Below are positions 19,234 to 27,403 of a DNA stretch of 43,919 bases, piece after piece. The position numbers were made by a program, and so were the translations under genes. Position 1 is the stretch's first letter. Each line of letters opens with the position of its first letter. The notes under the pieces were generated by a model. The model saw nothing but the letters and a program-made list of their open reading frames with translations. It did no database searches and had not been told where the DNA came from. The stretch is from Myxococcales bacterium (GTDB lineage: Bacteria > Myxococcota_A > Polyangia > Polyangiales > Polyangiaceae): contig JAEUKE010000247.1 of the NCBI GenBank assembly GCA_016794345.1, positions 1 through 43,919 on the forward strand, in the 5' to 3' direction.

Positions 19234-21954
19234 ATGCGAAAGAGGCTCCTCGTCTTCGTTCTCTTCGCCGCGGGCACGGGCACGGGCGCGCTCGCGTCCT
19301 CGTGCGCCGACCTTCCGCCCATCGATCGTGACGTGTGCGGAAACCAGGTCATCGATCGCGAGCTCGGAGAAGAGTGTGATGGCTTTTTCCCCCCCGATCT
19401 CGTGTCGGCGTGCCGAGCCATGCGAGGCGACGCGACCGACGTGGGAGATCCGTGCGCGTTCGCCTGCGCGCCGGCAGGTGACGAGGCGGCGTGCCAGCTC
19501 GTCGCCGACGGGACGAGCACGTTCTGTCCGATCGGTTACGGGCTCGGCTCCGACGGCGTGTGCCGAAGGCCGAGCGGCCTGTTCGCGCGCGAGCCGTTCT
19601 TTCGTTCGGAGGTCGTGAACCTGGAGGGACAGGTCGAGGACTTCGACGGCGACGGCGTGAACGACCTCTTGCTCACGCTCGGACAGGACCTCACCCGCCT
19701 CGTCTACTTCCGTGACGGTGGCCAGCCGACCCTCGAGCTGCCGATCCCCGCGGCGATCGCGACGGCGGGACGGATCTCGGCGGACGCGGGCAGCGACCCG
19801 ACCGCCGACCTCGTCGTCCCGCAGGGCCCCGTCATGATCACCTTCCGCGGCAGCGAGGGCCCGCAACTGCTGGCCAAGGCCTATGCGCCGTTCGTGAACC
19901 CGCTCGAAGGAGCCGACGTGTACGCCTATCGCATCGCGCCGGGCGCCTCGGCGACCCTCGGCATCCCGCCGGGGTTCGACGTCCCGCTCCTTCGAGTCGA
20001 GACCTCGGACGGCGACCTCGAGCTTCGTCCCATCGACGTGACGACCTTCACCGTCGGCCAGCCGGTCGTGACCTTCAGCGGGGTCGCTGACGAGGTGCTC
20101 GGCGCACCTGTGTTCGTCGACCTGCGGGCGGACGGACCAGCAGCGTCCAACTCCGCGCTCGAGCCGCAGCTCGAGGTCGCGATCGCCACCCCGAGCCGCG
20201 TCATCGTCGCCACCGCGCTCGACCAGCAGACGAACGTCCTGCCCGCGCCGGGGGAGTCGATCGTCGCCTTCTTCCCGATGACGGGCGGGCCTAAGCCGGG
20301 CGCGGTTGCGCTCTTGACCGACGGCTCGACGAGGTTCCTCCGCGTGCTCGAAGCGGAGACCCTCGCCCCCATGACGCCGATCCAGCTCGGCGACCGCATC
20401 GATCTGCCCGCTCCCTTGAGCAACGTCCAGCCGGACGCGCCGCAGCCTCTGGCGATCGGGTTCATCAACCAGGACGAAGACCCCGACCTCGTCACCACCA
20501 GCGGCGTCCTCTTCGCGCTCCCCAAGATCGCGGGTGGCTTCTCATACGGCTCTCCTTTCGAGACCGGCACCGAGCCGTGGCGAGCGGCGCGCATCGGAGA
20601 CATCCACGGGGACGGCCGCAACGAGGTGATCGCGCTACCCGCAGCGGGCGACGTCGCCGTGCTCCTGCCCGGCACGGGCTTCACGCTGAACCCGGCGCTC
20701 GTCTCCGTCTCGGGCGAACCGAAGCTGCTCGAGCTCGGCGACTTCGACGGCGACAGCGTGGGCGACGTGCTCGTGGTCTCGGAGACCTCCACAGGCTCGA
20801 TCGGCGTCGGGGAGTGCAATACGGAGGACTCGCTGTCGATCCTGTTCGGTCGGACGGCCGGTCCTCCGGAGGACCCGACCCTCATCGGCAGTCTTCGTGG
20901 TGTCCGGCGCGTGTTGCCGATGCGATTCTACTTCGAGGGCTTGCTCGACGGCATCAGCGACATCGGCGTGCAGACGCGGTGCACGCCGGAAGGCGACTCG
21001 CAAGAGCGCGTCGGCGTCTTCCTCGGCTCGACGTCCCGCATCGTCTCGTCGCCGTTCAGCCCTTACGCAGGGATCTTCGATCGCGATCCTTCGATCGAAC
21101 GCGTCGCGATCGGCGATCTCACCGGGCCGGCGAGATCCGATCCGCTGGACCTGCACCTCGACGCGGCGATCGTCGGCACGCTCCGCGCCGAAAGCGCCCC
21201 GACCCCCTACCAGCGCGAGGTGCGCACGGTCGCGATCGTCGGTGACGCGGAGATGATCGACATCGGCGAGGCGACCGTCCTCTCGACATCGGACGCGGAG
21301 GCCGACCTCGTGAACCACATCCCCGGCATCGCGGTCGGCCCCCTGTTCCCGGGCTCGGCGTCCGACGAGATCGTGGTCTTCTCTTCGGTCCGCACGCCCG
21401 CAGGGGTGAAGAGCCAGCTCGACGTGATCGAGCGGGGCGGCGCCGCGCCCAAGCGACAGACGCTCCCCGTGCGCGACCCCACGGACGACCGAGACAGCAT
21501 CGGGCGCGTTCGCCTCTTCGACTTCGACGGTGACGGTGACCTCGACGTGTTCGCCGTTTCGACGAACCAACCGGAGGGCTTCCTCTTTCTGAACGACGGC
21601 GCCGCGCTGACCGAAGCGCCGCTCGGCAAGCCCGGGGCCTTCGACGTGGCGGATCTCGCTCCCGCGAGCTGCTACCCGGCGGAGCCGGCCTGTGAAGCGG
21701 GCAAGAGCCTCGTCATCACCGACAGCCTCGCCGGGCGCCTCGACGCTTGCTCCCCCGGCAACGTCACGAACTGCTCGCCGGCGATCGTGGAAGACGAGCT
21801 CCTCCTCAGCGTCTTCTTGGGCGACCTCGACTCGGATGGCCTCGAAGACGCGGCGCTCGTCACGAACCTGCGCACCGAGATCTACGCGCAGTGCTCGCAG
21901 AGCGATGTCGCCAAAGGGCTGTGCGGCGCGGAGCTCGGCTCGGGCGCCCCGTAG
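19234..21954 (+). CDS. Secreted or lipid-anchored FG-GAP/VCBS repeat protein
   Basis: This 906-residue protein has a signal ending in LASSC (Cys24). A short Cys-rich segment follows at about 30-110, including CGNQVIDRELGEECD, the start of the cysteine repeat seen in many myxobacterial surface proteins. The rest carries FG-GAP/VCBS-type repeats. Calcium-loop motifs seen are DFDGDGVNDLL, DIHGDGRNEVI, DFDGDSVGDVL, DFDGDGDLDVF and DLDSDGLEDAA, spread along the chain as in integrin-like propellers. It starts 7 bases after the TPR/PEGA gene and is the last gene of the block. It may be the extracellular ligand-binding part of the kinase system, which is inference. Confidence 0.85.
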   Translation: MRKRLLVFVLFAAGTGTGALASSCADLPPIDRDVCGNQVIDRELGEECDGFFPPDLVSACRAMRGDATDVGDPCAFACAPAGDEAACQLVADGTSTFCPIGYGLGSDGVCRRPSGLFAREPFFRSEVVNLEGQVEDFDGDGVNDLLLTLGQDLTRLVYFRDGGQPTLELPIPAAIATAGRISADAGSDPTADLVVPQGPVMITFRGSEGPQLLAKAYAPFVNPLEGADVYAYRIAPGASATLGIPPGFDVPLLRVETSDGDLELRPIDVTTFTVGQPVVTFSGVADEVLGAPVFVDLRADGPAASNSALEPQLEVAIATPSRVIVATALDQQTNVLPAPGESIVAFFPMTGGPKPGAVALLTDGSTRFLRVLEAETLAPMTPIQLGDRIDLPAPLSNVQPDAPQPLAIGFINQDEDPDLVTTSGVLFALPKIAGGFSYGSPFETGTEPWRAARIGDIHGDGRNEVIALPAAGDVAVLLPGTGFTLNPALVSVSGEPKLLELGDFDGDSVGDVLVVSETSTGSIGVGECNTEDSLSILFGRTAGPPEDPTLIGSLRGVRRVLPMRFYFEGLLDGISDIGVQTRCTPEGDSQERVGVFLGSTSRIVSSPFSPYAGIFDRDPSIERVAIGDLTGPARSDPLDLHLDAAIVGTLRAESAPTPYQREVRTVAIVGDAEMIDIGEATVLSTSDAEADLVNHIPGIAVGPLFPGSASDEIVVFSSVRTPAGVKSQLDVIERGGAAPKRQTLPVRDPTDDRDSIGRVRLFDFDGDGDLDVFAVSTNQPEGFLFLNDGAALTEAPLGKPGAFDVADLAPASCYPAEPACEAGKSLVITDSLAGRLDACSPGNVTNCSPAIVEDELLLSVFLGDLDSDGLEDAALVTNLRTEIYAQCSQSDVAKGLCGAELGSGAP

Positions 21955-21966
21955 ACAAAACGAAGA

Positions 21967-21998
21967 CGCGGGCCGCTCCTCGTCGGGTGCGGCCCGCG
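21967..21998. terminator. Hairpin between convergent genes
   Basis: CGCGGGCCGC at 21967-21976 pairs perfectly with GCGGCCCGCG at 21989-21998 around a 12-base loop. It lies between the stops of the FG-GAP gene (plus) and rplI (minus). On the minus strand a short T-run (GTTTTG) follows 9-15 bases later; none follows on the plus strand. It is probably a terminator for one or both directions. Confidence 0.55.
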
Positions 21999-22022
21999 CC
22001 TCGCGCGTGCGGTGAGGTGGAG

Positions 22023-22478
22023 TCAGGCCTTCGCGGCGACCGCGACCTTGATTGTCGCGGTCACGGTCGGGGCGAGCTTGATCTGCACCTCGTGCGTGCC
22101 GAGCGCCTTGAGCGGCTCGGTCACGATGCGGCGTCGATCCACCACGAAGCCCTTCTGCTCGAGGGCCTCCTCGATGTCGCGGTGCGTGACGGAGCCGTAG
22201 AGCCGATCGCCCTCGCCCACCTGGCGGTGGATCGTGAGCGAGACGGTCGACAGCTTCTGCGCGAGCTCCTGCGCCTCGGAGAGCACCTTCGCGCTCTTCG
22301 CTTCGGCGACGCGCTTCTGATGCTCCACCTGGCGCACGTTGCCCTCGGTCGCGCCGATGGCGAGACCACGCGGGATGAGGTAGTTGCGCGCGAAGCCCGG
22401 GCGGACCTTCACGAGCTCGCCGCCCTTGCCGACGTTGGCGAGGTCTTGGGTCAGGATGACTTGAACGTGGGAAGCCAT
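22023..22478 (-). CDS. rplI: Ribosomal protein bL9
   Basis: This 151-residue protein has the bL9 length (about 148) and the family start: VQVILTQDLANVGKGGELVKV, then RPGFARNYLIPRGLA. It binds 23S rRNA at the base of the L1 stalk. A long central helix connects the N-domain to the C-domain (about 80-150, with GSVTHRDIEEAL). AAAGGA lies 8 bases before the ATG. It is the third gene of rpsF-rpsR-rplI. The usual next gene, dnaB, is 6.8 kb further on in the same direction. Confidence 0.97.
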   Translation of the reverse strand: MASHVQVILTQDLANVGKGGELVKVRPGFARNYLIPRGLAIGATEGNVRQVEHQKRVAEAKSAKVLSEAQELAQKLSTVSLTIHRQVGEGDRLYGSVTHRDIEEALEQKGFVVDRRRIVTEPLKALGTHEVQIKLAPTVTATIKVAVAAKA

Positions 22479-22494
22479 TTTCGTCGTCCTTTCC

Positions 22495-22821
22495 TCACGC
22501 CCCGACCGTGAACGGCAGGAGGGCGATGGATCGCGCCTGCTTGATGGCGAGCGTGACCTTGCGCTGGTGAAGGGCGCAGTTGCCGCTGATGCGGCGCGGA
22601 ACGACCTTGCCGCGCTCTGACACGAAGTACTTCAGCGCCTGCGGGTCCTTGTAGTCGATGACCACGGCCTTGTCGGCGCAGAAGCGGCAAACGCGCTTGC
22701 GGCCCATGCGGCGGCGGCCGGGCGCGTCCGAGTTGAGGTCGGGCGTGCGGCCGAAGTCGCGGTCATCGTCGAAAGCCGAGCTCTGCATGCTGCCTCGGGG
22801 ATCCAAATTCCTCTGGTTCAT
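22495..22821 (-). CDS. rpsR: Ribosomal protein bS18
   Basis: The bS18 core covers about 40-105: KRVCRFCADK, then YKDPQALKYFVSERGKV, PRRISGNCALHQRKV and IKQARSIALLPF. At 108 residues it is about 30 longer than usual at the N-terminus. That extension is Asp/Arg-rich, and translation could instead start at Met12. I kept Met1 because GGAGGAGGG lies just before it within the end of rpsF. CRFC together with Cys and His of GNCALHQ may bind zinc. Only 3 bases separate it from rpsF, so it is translated from the same message. Confidence 0.96.
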   Translation of the reverse strand: MNQRNLDPRGSMQSSAFDDDRDFGRTPDLNSDAPGRRRMGRKRVCRFCADKAVVIDYKDPQALKYFVSERGKVVPRRISGNCALHQRKVTLAIKQARSIALLPFTVGA

Positions 22822-22824
22822 GGA

Positions 22825-23355
22825 TCAGCCCTCCTCCTCTTCGGGCGCCGCTCCGGGCTCGCCCTCGACGTCGTAAAGGTCGGGGCTCTCGCCCTCGCCC
22901 TCGGCGCGAACCGGCTTCTCCGGCTCGATGAGGCCGAGCTGACGCTCGCGCGACTCCTCGCGGTCCTCCTCCAAGGGCGCGAGCTCGACGCGCTCGAACT
23001 TCACTTCGTCGGCGTTGATGGCGAGGTCGGTCTCGACGTTGTTACGCACGAGGACCGTCTGGTACTTGATGACGTCGTCCGAGAGGCGCAGGTTGCGCTC
23101 GACCTCGTTCACGACGGCGCCGGTGCCCAGGTACTTCAGGTACACGTAGACGCCGCGCTTGTGCTTCGAGATGTCGTAAGCGAGGCGGCGGCGGCCCCAC
23201 AGCTCCACCTTCGTCATCTTGCCGTTCTCACGGCCGACGACCTCGTTCACGCGCTGGCCGACCTTGTCGGCGCCGTCCGCGTCGATGTCCGGACGAAGGA
23301 TGTAGATGGTTTCGTACTCTCGGGCGCGCCCAGGCGCCGTGACCATTCTGCTCAT
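22825..23355 (-). CDS. rpsF: Ribosomal protein bS6
   Basis: This 176-residue protein has the bS6 fold at 12-110 (YETIYILRPD, LAYDISKHKRGVYVYLKYLG). A long acidic C-terminal tail is rich in Glu, Pro and Gly and ends EEEEG. bS6 binds bS18 in the 30S platform. The start is ATG 23355, with AAGAGGA 6 bases upstream. A longer frame is open upstream but lacks this signal and runs into the gap before pth. No ssb gene lies between rpsF and rpsR. Confidence 0.97.
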   Translation of the reverse strand: MSRMVTAPGRAREYETIYILRPDIDADGADKVGQRVNEVVGRENGKMTKVELWGRRRLAYDISKHKRGVYVYLKYLGTGAVVNEVERNLRLSDDVIKYQTVLVRNNVETDLAINADEVKFERVELAPLEEDREESRERQLGLIEPEKPVRAEGEGESPDLYDVEGEPGAAPEEEEG

Positions 23356-23441
23356 ACTGATTCCTCTTGGACTAACGGCCCCGTTGCATGCGGACGCGTC
23401 GCGCGTCGAGCCGCCCCGGAGCGAGGATGGGGTTACAAACG

Positions 23442-24020
23442 TTACTTCGGTTTCGTATTCAGCTTGTTCGTCGCGGCGGTGAGGCCGCGGGCGAGGACGT
23501 CTAGCACGGATTCGGTCGCGCGCTTCAAGATGCTTGGCAGCTCGGCGCGCTCCATCGTGTCGAAGCTCGAGAGGACGAAGTCGGCGACCTCCCCGCGGAA
23601 GCCCGCGGGAGGGCGACCGATACCGATGCGCAGGCGCGCGAAGTCGCCGGTGCCCATCGACTTCATGATCGAGCGGAGGCCGTTGTGGCCCGCGTGGCCG
23701 CCGCCCATCTTCAAGCGGACGTCGCCGAACGGCAGATCGAGCTCGTCGTGGACGACCAGCACCTGCGCGGGCTCCACCTTGAAGAAGGCGGCGGCGGGCT
23801 GCACCGACTGCCCAGACAGGTTCATGAACGTCAGCGGCTCGAGCACGACCACGTCCTCCCCTTGATGGGAGGCCTTCGTGAACCGGCCGGAGAACTTGTC
23901 GCGGAAGTCGCCCGCGCGGAGGGCCGAAGCCACCTCTTCGACGGCCATGAAGCCGACGTTGTGGCGATGGCTCGCGTACTCCTTGCCCGGGTTTCCGAGC
24001 CCGACGATCAACCAGGTCAT
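23442..24020 (-). CDS. pth: Peptidyl-tRNA hydrolase
   Basis: This 192-residue enzyme recycles peptidyl-tRNA by cleaving the ester between peptide and tRNA in the cytoplasm. Catalytic and substrate-binding residues are visible: Asn10 in GLGNPG, His20 in RHNVGF, Asn67 in TFMNLSG, Asp92 in HDELDLPFG, and Asn113 in GHNGLRS. It lies between rplY and rpsF on the same strand. A GC-rich hairpin sits in the 105-base gap upstream, and an 86-base gap separates it from rpsF. Confidence 0.97.
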   Translation of the reverse strand: MTWLIVGLGNPGKEYASHRHNVGFMAVEEVASALRAGDFRDKFSGRFTKASHQGEDVVVLEPLTFMNLSGQSVQPAAAFFKVEPAQVLVVHDELDLPFGDVRLKMGGGHAGHNGLRSIMKSMGTGDFARLRIGIGRPPAGFRGEVADFVLSSFDTMERAELPSILKRATESVLDVLARGLTAATNKLNTKPK

Positions 24021-24033
24021 GACAAAACGCGCT

Positions 24034-24057
24034 CCCCCCTCCGCACGCGGAGGGGGG
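24034..24057. terminator. Perfect GC hairpin between rplY and pth
   Basis: CCCCCCTCCG at 24034-24043 pairs perfectly with CGGAGGGGGG at 24048-24057 around a CACG loop. A GGGGTTTGGGGGG-rich run follows on the plus strand and could form a G-quadruplex. It lies 14 bases upstream of the pth start. On the minus strand GCGTTTTG follows 4-11 bases later, so it may end or weaken rplY transcription before pth. Confidence 0.5.
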
Positions 24058-24125
24058 TTTGGGGGGAGGAAAGGGCGGCCGCAAACCTCCGAGCGAAGGA
24101 CGGCGGCCGCAGCCTCTTCAGCCGG

Positions 24126-24803
24126 TTACTTCTTCTTCTTGTCCGCGGCCGGGGCAGCCTTCGCGGCAGCAGCCGGAGCCGCAGCGGCGGGCGCGCCCTT
24201 CGCGGCAGCCTTCGCGGCGTCCGCGGCCTCCTCGGCCTCCGAGCGCTTGTCCGGCGCGACCACGGTTACGATGGTCTGCTCGGGCGAGAGCGTGACCTTC
24301 ACGCCCTCCGGGAGCGAGAGCTGGTTCACCTTGAGGGTGTCGCCGAGGTCCAGCTCCGTCACGTCGCACTCGATGACCGCGGGGATCTTCGAGGGCAAGC
24401 AGCGGACCGGCAGCGTGCGGAAGACCTGCTGCATGATGCCGCCGAGGACGATGCCCTTCGCCTTGCCGTTGACGCGCAGGGGGACGACGACGTCCACCGG
24501 AGCGTTCATGTCGACCTGGATGAAGTCGGCGTGGATGATCTCACGCGACACCGGGTGGTGGGCGTACTCGCGGACCATGGCCGTGATCGTCTCTTTGCCG
24601 TCGACGACGAGCTCCACCACGGAGTTGCGGCCGTGGGACGTCGCGAGAACGGCGCGCAGCTCTTTGGGGCTGACGGCGAGCTGCGTCGCGGCGAGCTTCT
24701 TGCCGTACGCGATCGCGGGGATCTGGCCCTGGCCGCGAAGCCGGCGCGCCGGCCCTTTGCCTTGTTCAGCGCGCTTCGTGGCGCTCAGCTTCGTGATCTC
24801 CAT
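24126..24803 (-). CDS. rplY: Ribosomal protein bL25, long (Ctc/TL5) form
   Basis: This 225-residue protein is the long bL25 form, with the 5S rRNA-binding domain at 1-92 (KRAEQGKGPARRLRGQGQIP, then AIAYG) and the TL5 C-domain at 95-185 (LRVNGKAKGIVLGGIMQQV). A low-complexity Ala/Lys tail from about 195 ends in KKKK. It binds 5S rRNA in the central protuberance. Order prs-rplY-pth is common in deltaproteobacteria; here other genes lie between prs and rplY. A candidate promoter starts about 36 bases before the ATG at 24803. Confidence 0.96.
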   Translation of the reverse strand: MEITKLSATKRAEQGKGPARRLRGQGQIPAIAYGKKLAATQLAVSPKELRAVLATSHGRNSVVELVVDGKETITAMVREYAHHPVSREIIHADFIQVDMNAPVDVVVPLRVNGKAKGIVLGGIMQQVFRTLPVRCLPSKIPAVIECDVTELDLGDTLKVNQLSLPEGVKVTLSPEQTIVTVVAPDKRSEAEEAADAAKAAAKGAPAAAAPAAAAKAAPAADKKKK

Positions 24804-24845
24804 GACGACTCTTCTCCAAACGAGCTATCGAAATCGGGGCTCGGG

Positions 24846-24875
24846 CTATTAGCAGACCCATTCGGGATTTGCACA
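24846..24875 (-). promoter_or_regulatory. Candidate promoter for rplY
   Basis: On the minus strand TGTGCA (24875-24870) and TAATAG (24851-24846) are separated by 18 bases. The -10 box is preceded by TGC, an extended -10. Transcription would begin near 24839, some 35 bases before rplY. Matches to the sigma-70 consensus are partial. Confidence 0.35.
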
Positions 24876-24946
24876 GCGAATCGTGGGGAGCACATCCGAG
24901 CAGGGTTGTGCCGGGCGTCCGCACTGGTCTAGAAACCTCGGCTCCC

Positions 24947-25696
24947 ATGCGCGCCCGGCCCTGGCTCGTGCCGGCCCTCGTCTTCGGGGGCGCGGCGGCT
25001 CTCGCGGTCTCGGCGATGATGCCGGAGCCGGCGGAGGCGAAGAACCGGTTCGCGCTCGAGCCGCCGAACGTCGAGAAGAAGCCGGCCTTCCAGTACGCCG
25101 CCATGACCGGCGCAGACTGCCTGAAGGAGCTCGACCGCCGCAAGGTGCCGTACAAGCTCGAGCCACCGACCAAGCAGGTGGAGACGCCCCTGCGGTTCAC
25201 GGGCCCCATCCGCGGCGTCACGTTCAAGCTGACCAAGCGGGCGGAGGAGAACCCCGACCCGGTCTCGCCGGCGGCGGTGGCCGACTGCCGCCTCGCGCTC
25301 GCGATCGACGACATGGCGCAGATCCTCGCCAAACGAGGCGTGGAGAACGTGGAGTACCTGTCGATGTACCGCAAGCGGGGCGTCGGCTTCATCCGCCCCG
25401 GCAAGCGGCACCCGTCGGCCCTCGCGATCGACGTGGCGACGCTGAAGAAGAAAGATGACAAGCCGGTCAGCGTCTACGCCGACTGGCACGGGCGCGTCGG
25501 CTCGAAGACGTGCGGAGACGGCGCCGCCAAGCCCACGAAGGACACGCCGGGCGCCGCGTTCCTGCGCGGCGTCGTCTGCGACATCGCGGACAAGGGCTCC
25601 TTCAACCTCGTGCTCACGCCGCACTACGACTGGGGCCACCGCGACCACTTCCACCTGGAAGTGCGGACCGGCATCCGCTGGTTCCTGATCCAATAG
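24947..25696 (+). CDS. Secreted extensin-like C-domain (M15-related) protein
   Basis: This 249-residue protein has a signal peptide or N-terminal anchor (about 4-31, AEA before KNRF). The rest is an Extensin-like_C domain. Metal-ligand candidates are His155 and Asp162 in RHPSALAIDVA and His234/His236 in HRDHFHLEV, the same triad layout as M15 D-Ala-D-Ala carboxypeptidases. Four cysteines (58, 114, 189, 211) could form two disulphides. It should act on peptidoglycan in the periplasm. It is divergent from rplY and convergent with the L,D-transpeptidase gene, with a terminator hairpin between. ATG 24947 was chosen over upstream in-frame codons because it begins the signal. Confidence 0.88.
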   Translation: MRARPWLVPALVFGGAAALAVSAMMPEPAEAKNRFALEPPNVEKKPAFQYAAMTGADCLKELDRRKVPYKLEPPTKQVETPLRFTGPIRGVTFKLTKRAEENPDPVSPAAVADCRLALAIDDMAQILAKRGVENVEYLSMYRKRGVGFIRPGKRHPSALAIDVATLKKKDDKPVSVYADWHGRVGSKTCGDGAAKPTKDTPGAAFLRGVVCDIADKGSFNLVLTPHYDWGHRDHFHLEVRTGIRWFLIQ

Positions 25697-25753
25697 CCAA
25701 GACCGGACCGATCCGATGACCGGATCGATGGTGTTGCTGTTTCACCCCCCCGG

Positions 25754-25777
25754 CCCCCCTCGACGAGTCGAGGGGGG
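25754..25777. terminator. Bidirectional hairpin between convergent cell-wall genes
   Basis: CCCCCCTCGAC at 25754-25764 pairs perfectly with GTCGAGGGGGG at 25767-25777, leaving two central bases. It sits between the stops of the extensin-like gene (plus) and the L,D-transpeptidase gene (minus). The CCCCCCTC/GAGGGGGG arms are the same as those of the hairpin at 24034-24057. Confidence 0.65.
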
Positions 25778-25780
25778 AGA

Positions 25781-27331
25781 TCAGGGGCGGATGACGACGG
25801 TCGTCCCCTTCACCTCCGGGTAGTAGGCGGCTGCGGCGTACCAGCCCTTCGGCAGCTCGGGGTCGAGCCAGCCCCAGAGGAAGTGCGCGTCGGCCGGGGC
25901 CATGTTCACGCAGCCGTGGCTCTTCGGTCGCCCGAACTCGTCGTGCCACCACGCGCCGTGAAGCGCGTAGCTGTCCTTGTAGTAGGCGACGAAGGGGACC
26001 TCGTCGACGGCCCACTCCTTCATCTTCTCGACGCCGGCCATGTCGGCGCTGATGAGCTTCCAGCCGACCGAATACGTGCCGCGCTTGGTGGTGTGTCCGT
26101 GCGCGCGCTCGGTGACGCCGTCCTGGCCGGGGGAGATCGCGGTCGCGTAGACGGGCGTGTCGCCTTCGTACGCCACGAGCGTCCCCCAGGTGATCCGCAC
26201 GTCGACCCACTTGTCCTTCTTGCCGACGCCGGCGGGGCGCCCCTCGCGGTCCTTGAAGATCGTGACGAGCTCGTTGCGCACGAACGTGCCGTCGGACGTC
26301 TCCCAGTAGTTGCCGCCCTTGCCGCGCACGAGCTGTCCCTTCAGCTGGACGAAGGTCTGCCGAGGCCACACCTCGCCCGTCTCGACGAACTTGCCGTCCT
26401 GCGTCTTCTTGAGCTTCGCGGCGTCTTCGATCCACGTGTAGCCGATGGGGAACTTCATCTCGCCCTTCTTGAGATCGATCCCCGTGAGCTTGGGTACCGC
26501 GGCGGGCTTCACCTTGTCCTTGGGGACGAACGTGAGGTCGGGCGTGATCAGGAACGTGCGCCCCTCCGCGTCGAGCTCGCCGACGAAGGCCATCTTGCGG
26601 TCCTTGTAGGCGGGATCGTCCGACTCGAGCGGCGGCTTGGTGATCTCGAGGAGCTTCACGATGCGAGGCGAAGGCCCCCGGCCTGCCTTGGTGACGTCGA
26701 CGCCTTCGCTCTTCGCGAGCGCGTCGAGCGAGGCGAGGTGTTTGTCGAGGTCGGGCTCCGCCTTGCGCTGCTCGGCGGCGGTCGGGATGCGCCGGTACTG
26801 CGGGGCGTCGCGCACGACGGTCCCGACCGAAAACGGCATGGGCTTCTTCGGATCGGGCAAGACCTCCGCGGCGGCGAGCGCGCGCGGGTCCTCGCGGTCG
26901 AGCGTGGAGGCTTGTCCGACGCAGACGTAGCCGCGCGGCTTCACCGCGTAGAACCCGCCCTTGCAGAGACCGATCCCCGGCCCTTTGAGCGGCTCGGGGC
27001 TCGCGAGCGGGACGCTCTGCCCTGCGCGGAAGAGCCCGATGAGCGGCGACTTGGTGTCCGGCTTCTGGAAGATCTTCTCGAAGCCTGACAAAGCTGTAAT
27101 GCTCGGCTCCAGCGGCTCGGTCGCCGGAGGCGCGGCCTCCCTCGGCAACGTGGCGACCGCGGGGACCGACTCGTCCGATCCGGCGCCGAGCACGCGATCG
27201 CCGCCTTCTCCCGATGGAGGCTCGGCGGCGCCCTCCATCTCCGAGCTCGCCCCCGCACACGCGGCGAGCGACACAATCAAGAGCCCGCGTGCGACACCAC
27301 CCACCCAAGTACGCAAGCTAGTCGACTGCAT
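25781..27331 (-). CDS. L,D-transpeptidase (YkuD) lipoprotein
   Basis: This 516-residue protein has a lipobox SLAAC (Cys25). A Gly/Ser/Glu/Pro linker and an unassigned region of about 300 residues precede the C-terminal YkuD domain (about 370-500). The catalytic motif is complete: His458 in LHGAWW and SHGCVNM with Cys474. YkuD enzymes form 3-3 peptidoglycan cross-links or attach lipoproteins to the wall. Since it should be lipid-anchored, it acts in the periplasm. The long middle region is unusual and contains repeated K-P-rich strands. It is convergent with the extensin-like gene and is followed on the same side by the lipoprotein gene at 27404. Confidence 0.92.
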   Translation of the reverse strand: MQSTSLRTWVGGVARGLLIVSLAACAGASSEMEGAAEPPSGEGGDRVLGAGSDESVPAVATLPREAAPPATEPLEPSITALSGFEKIFQKPDTKSPLIGLFRAGQSVPLASPEPLKGPGIGLCKGGFYAVKPRGYVCVGQASTLDREDPRALAAAEVLPDPKKPMPFSVGTVVRDAPQYRRIPTAAEQRKAEPDLDKHLASLDALAKSEGVDVTKAGRGPSPRIVKLLEITKPPLESDDPAYKDRKMAFVGELDAEGRTFLITPDLTFVPKDKVKPAAVPKLTGIDLKKGEMKFPIGYTWIEDAAKLKKTQDGKFVETGEVWPRQTFVQLKGQLVRGKGGNYWETSDGTFVRNELVTIFKDREGRPAGVGKKDKWVDVRITWGTLVAYEGDTPVYATAISPGQDGVTERAHGHTTKRGTYSVGWKLISADMAGVEKMKEWAVDEVPFVAYYKDSYALHGAWWHDEFGRPKSHGCVNMAPADAHFLWGWLDPELPKGWYAAAAYYPEVKGTTVVIRP

Positions 27332-27403
27332 GCTTTCAAGCGTTACGCACGCGCGAAAGCTCGGCCACTTTTCAGCGAGCGCTCTCTCCTGGAGCGCAGC
27401 GCG

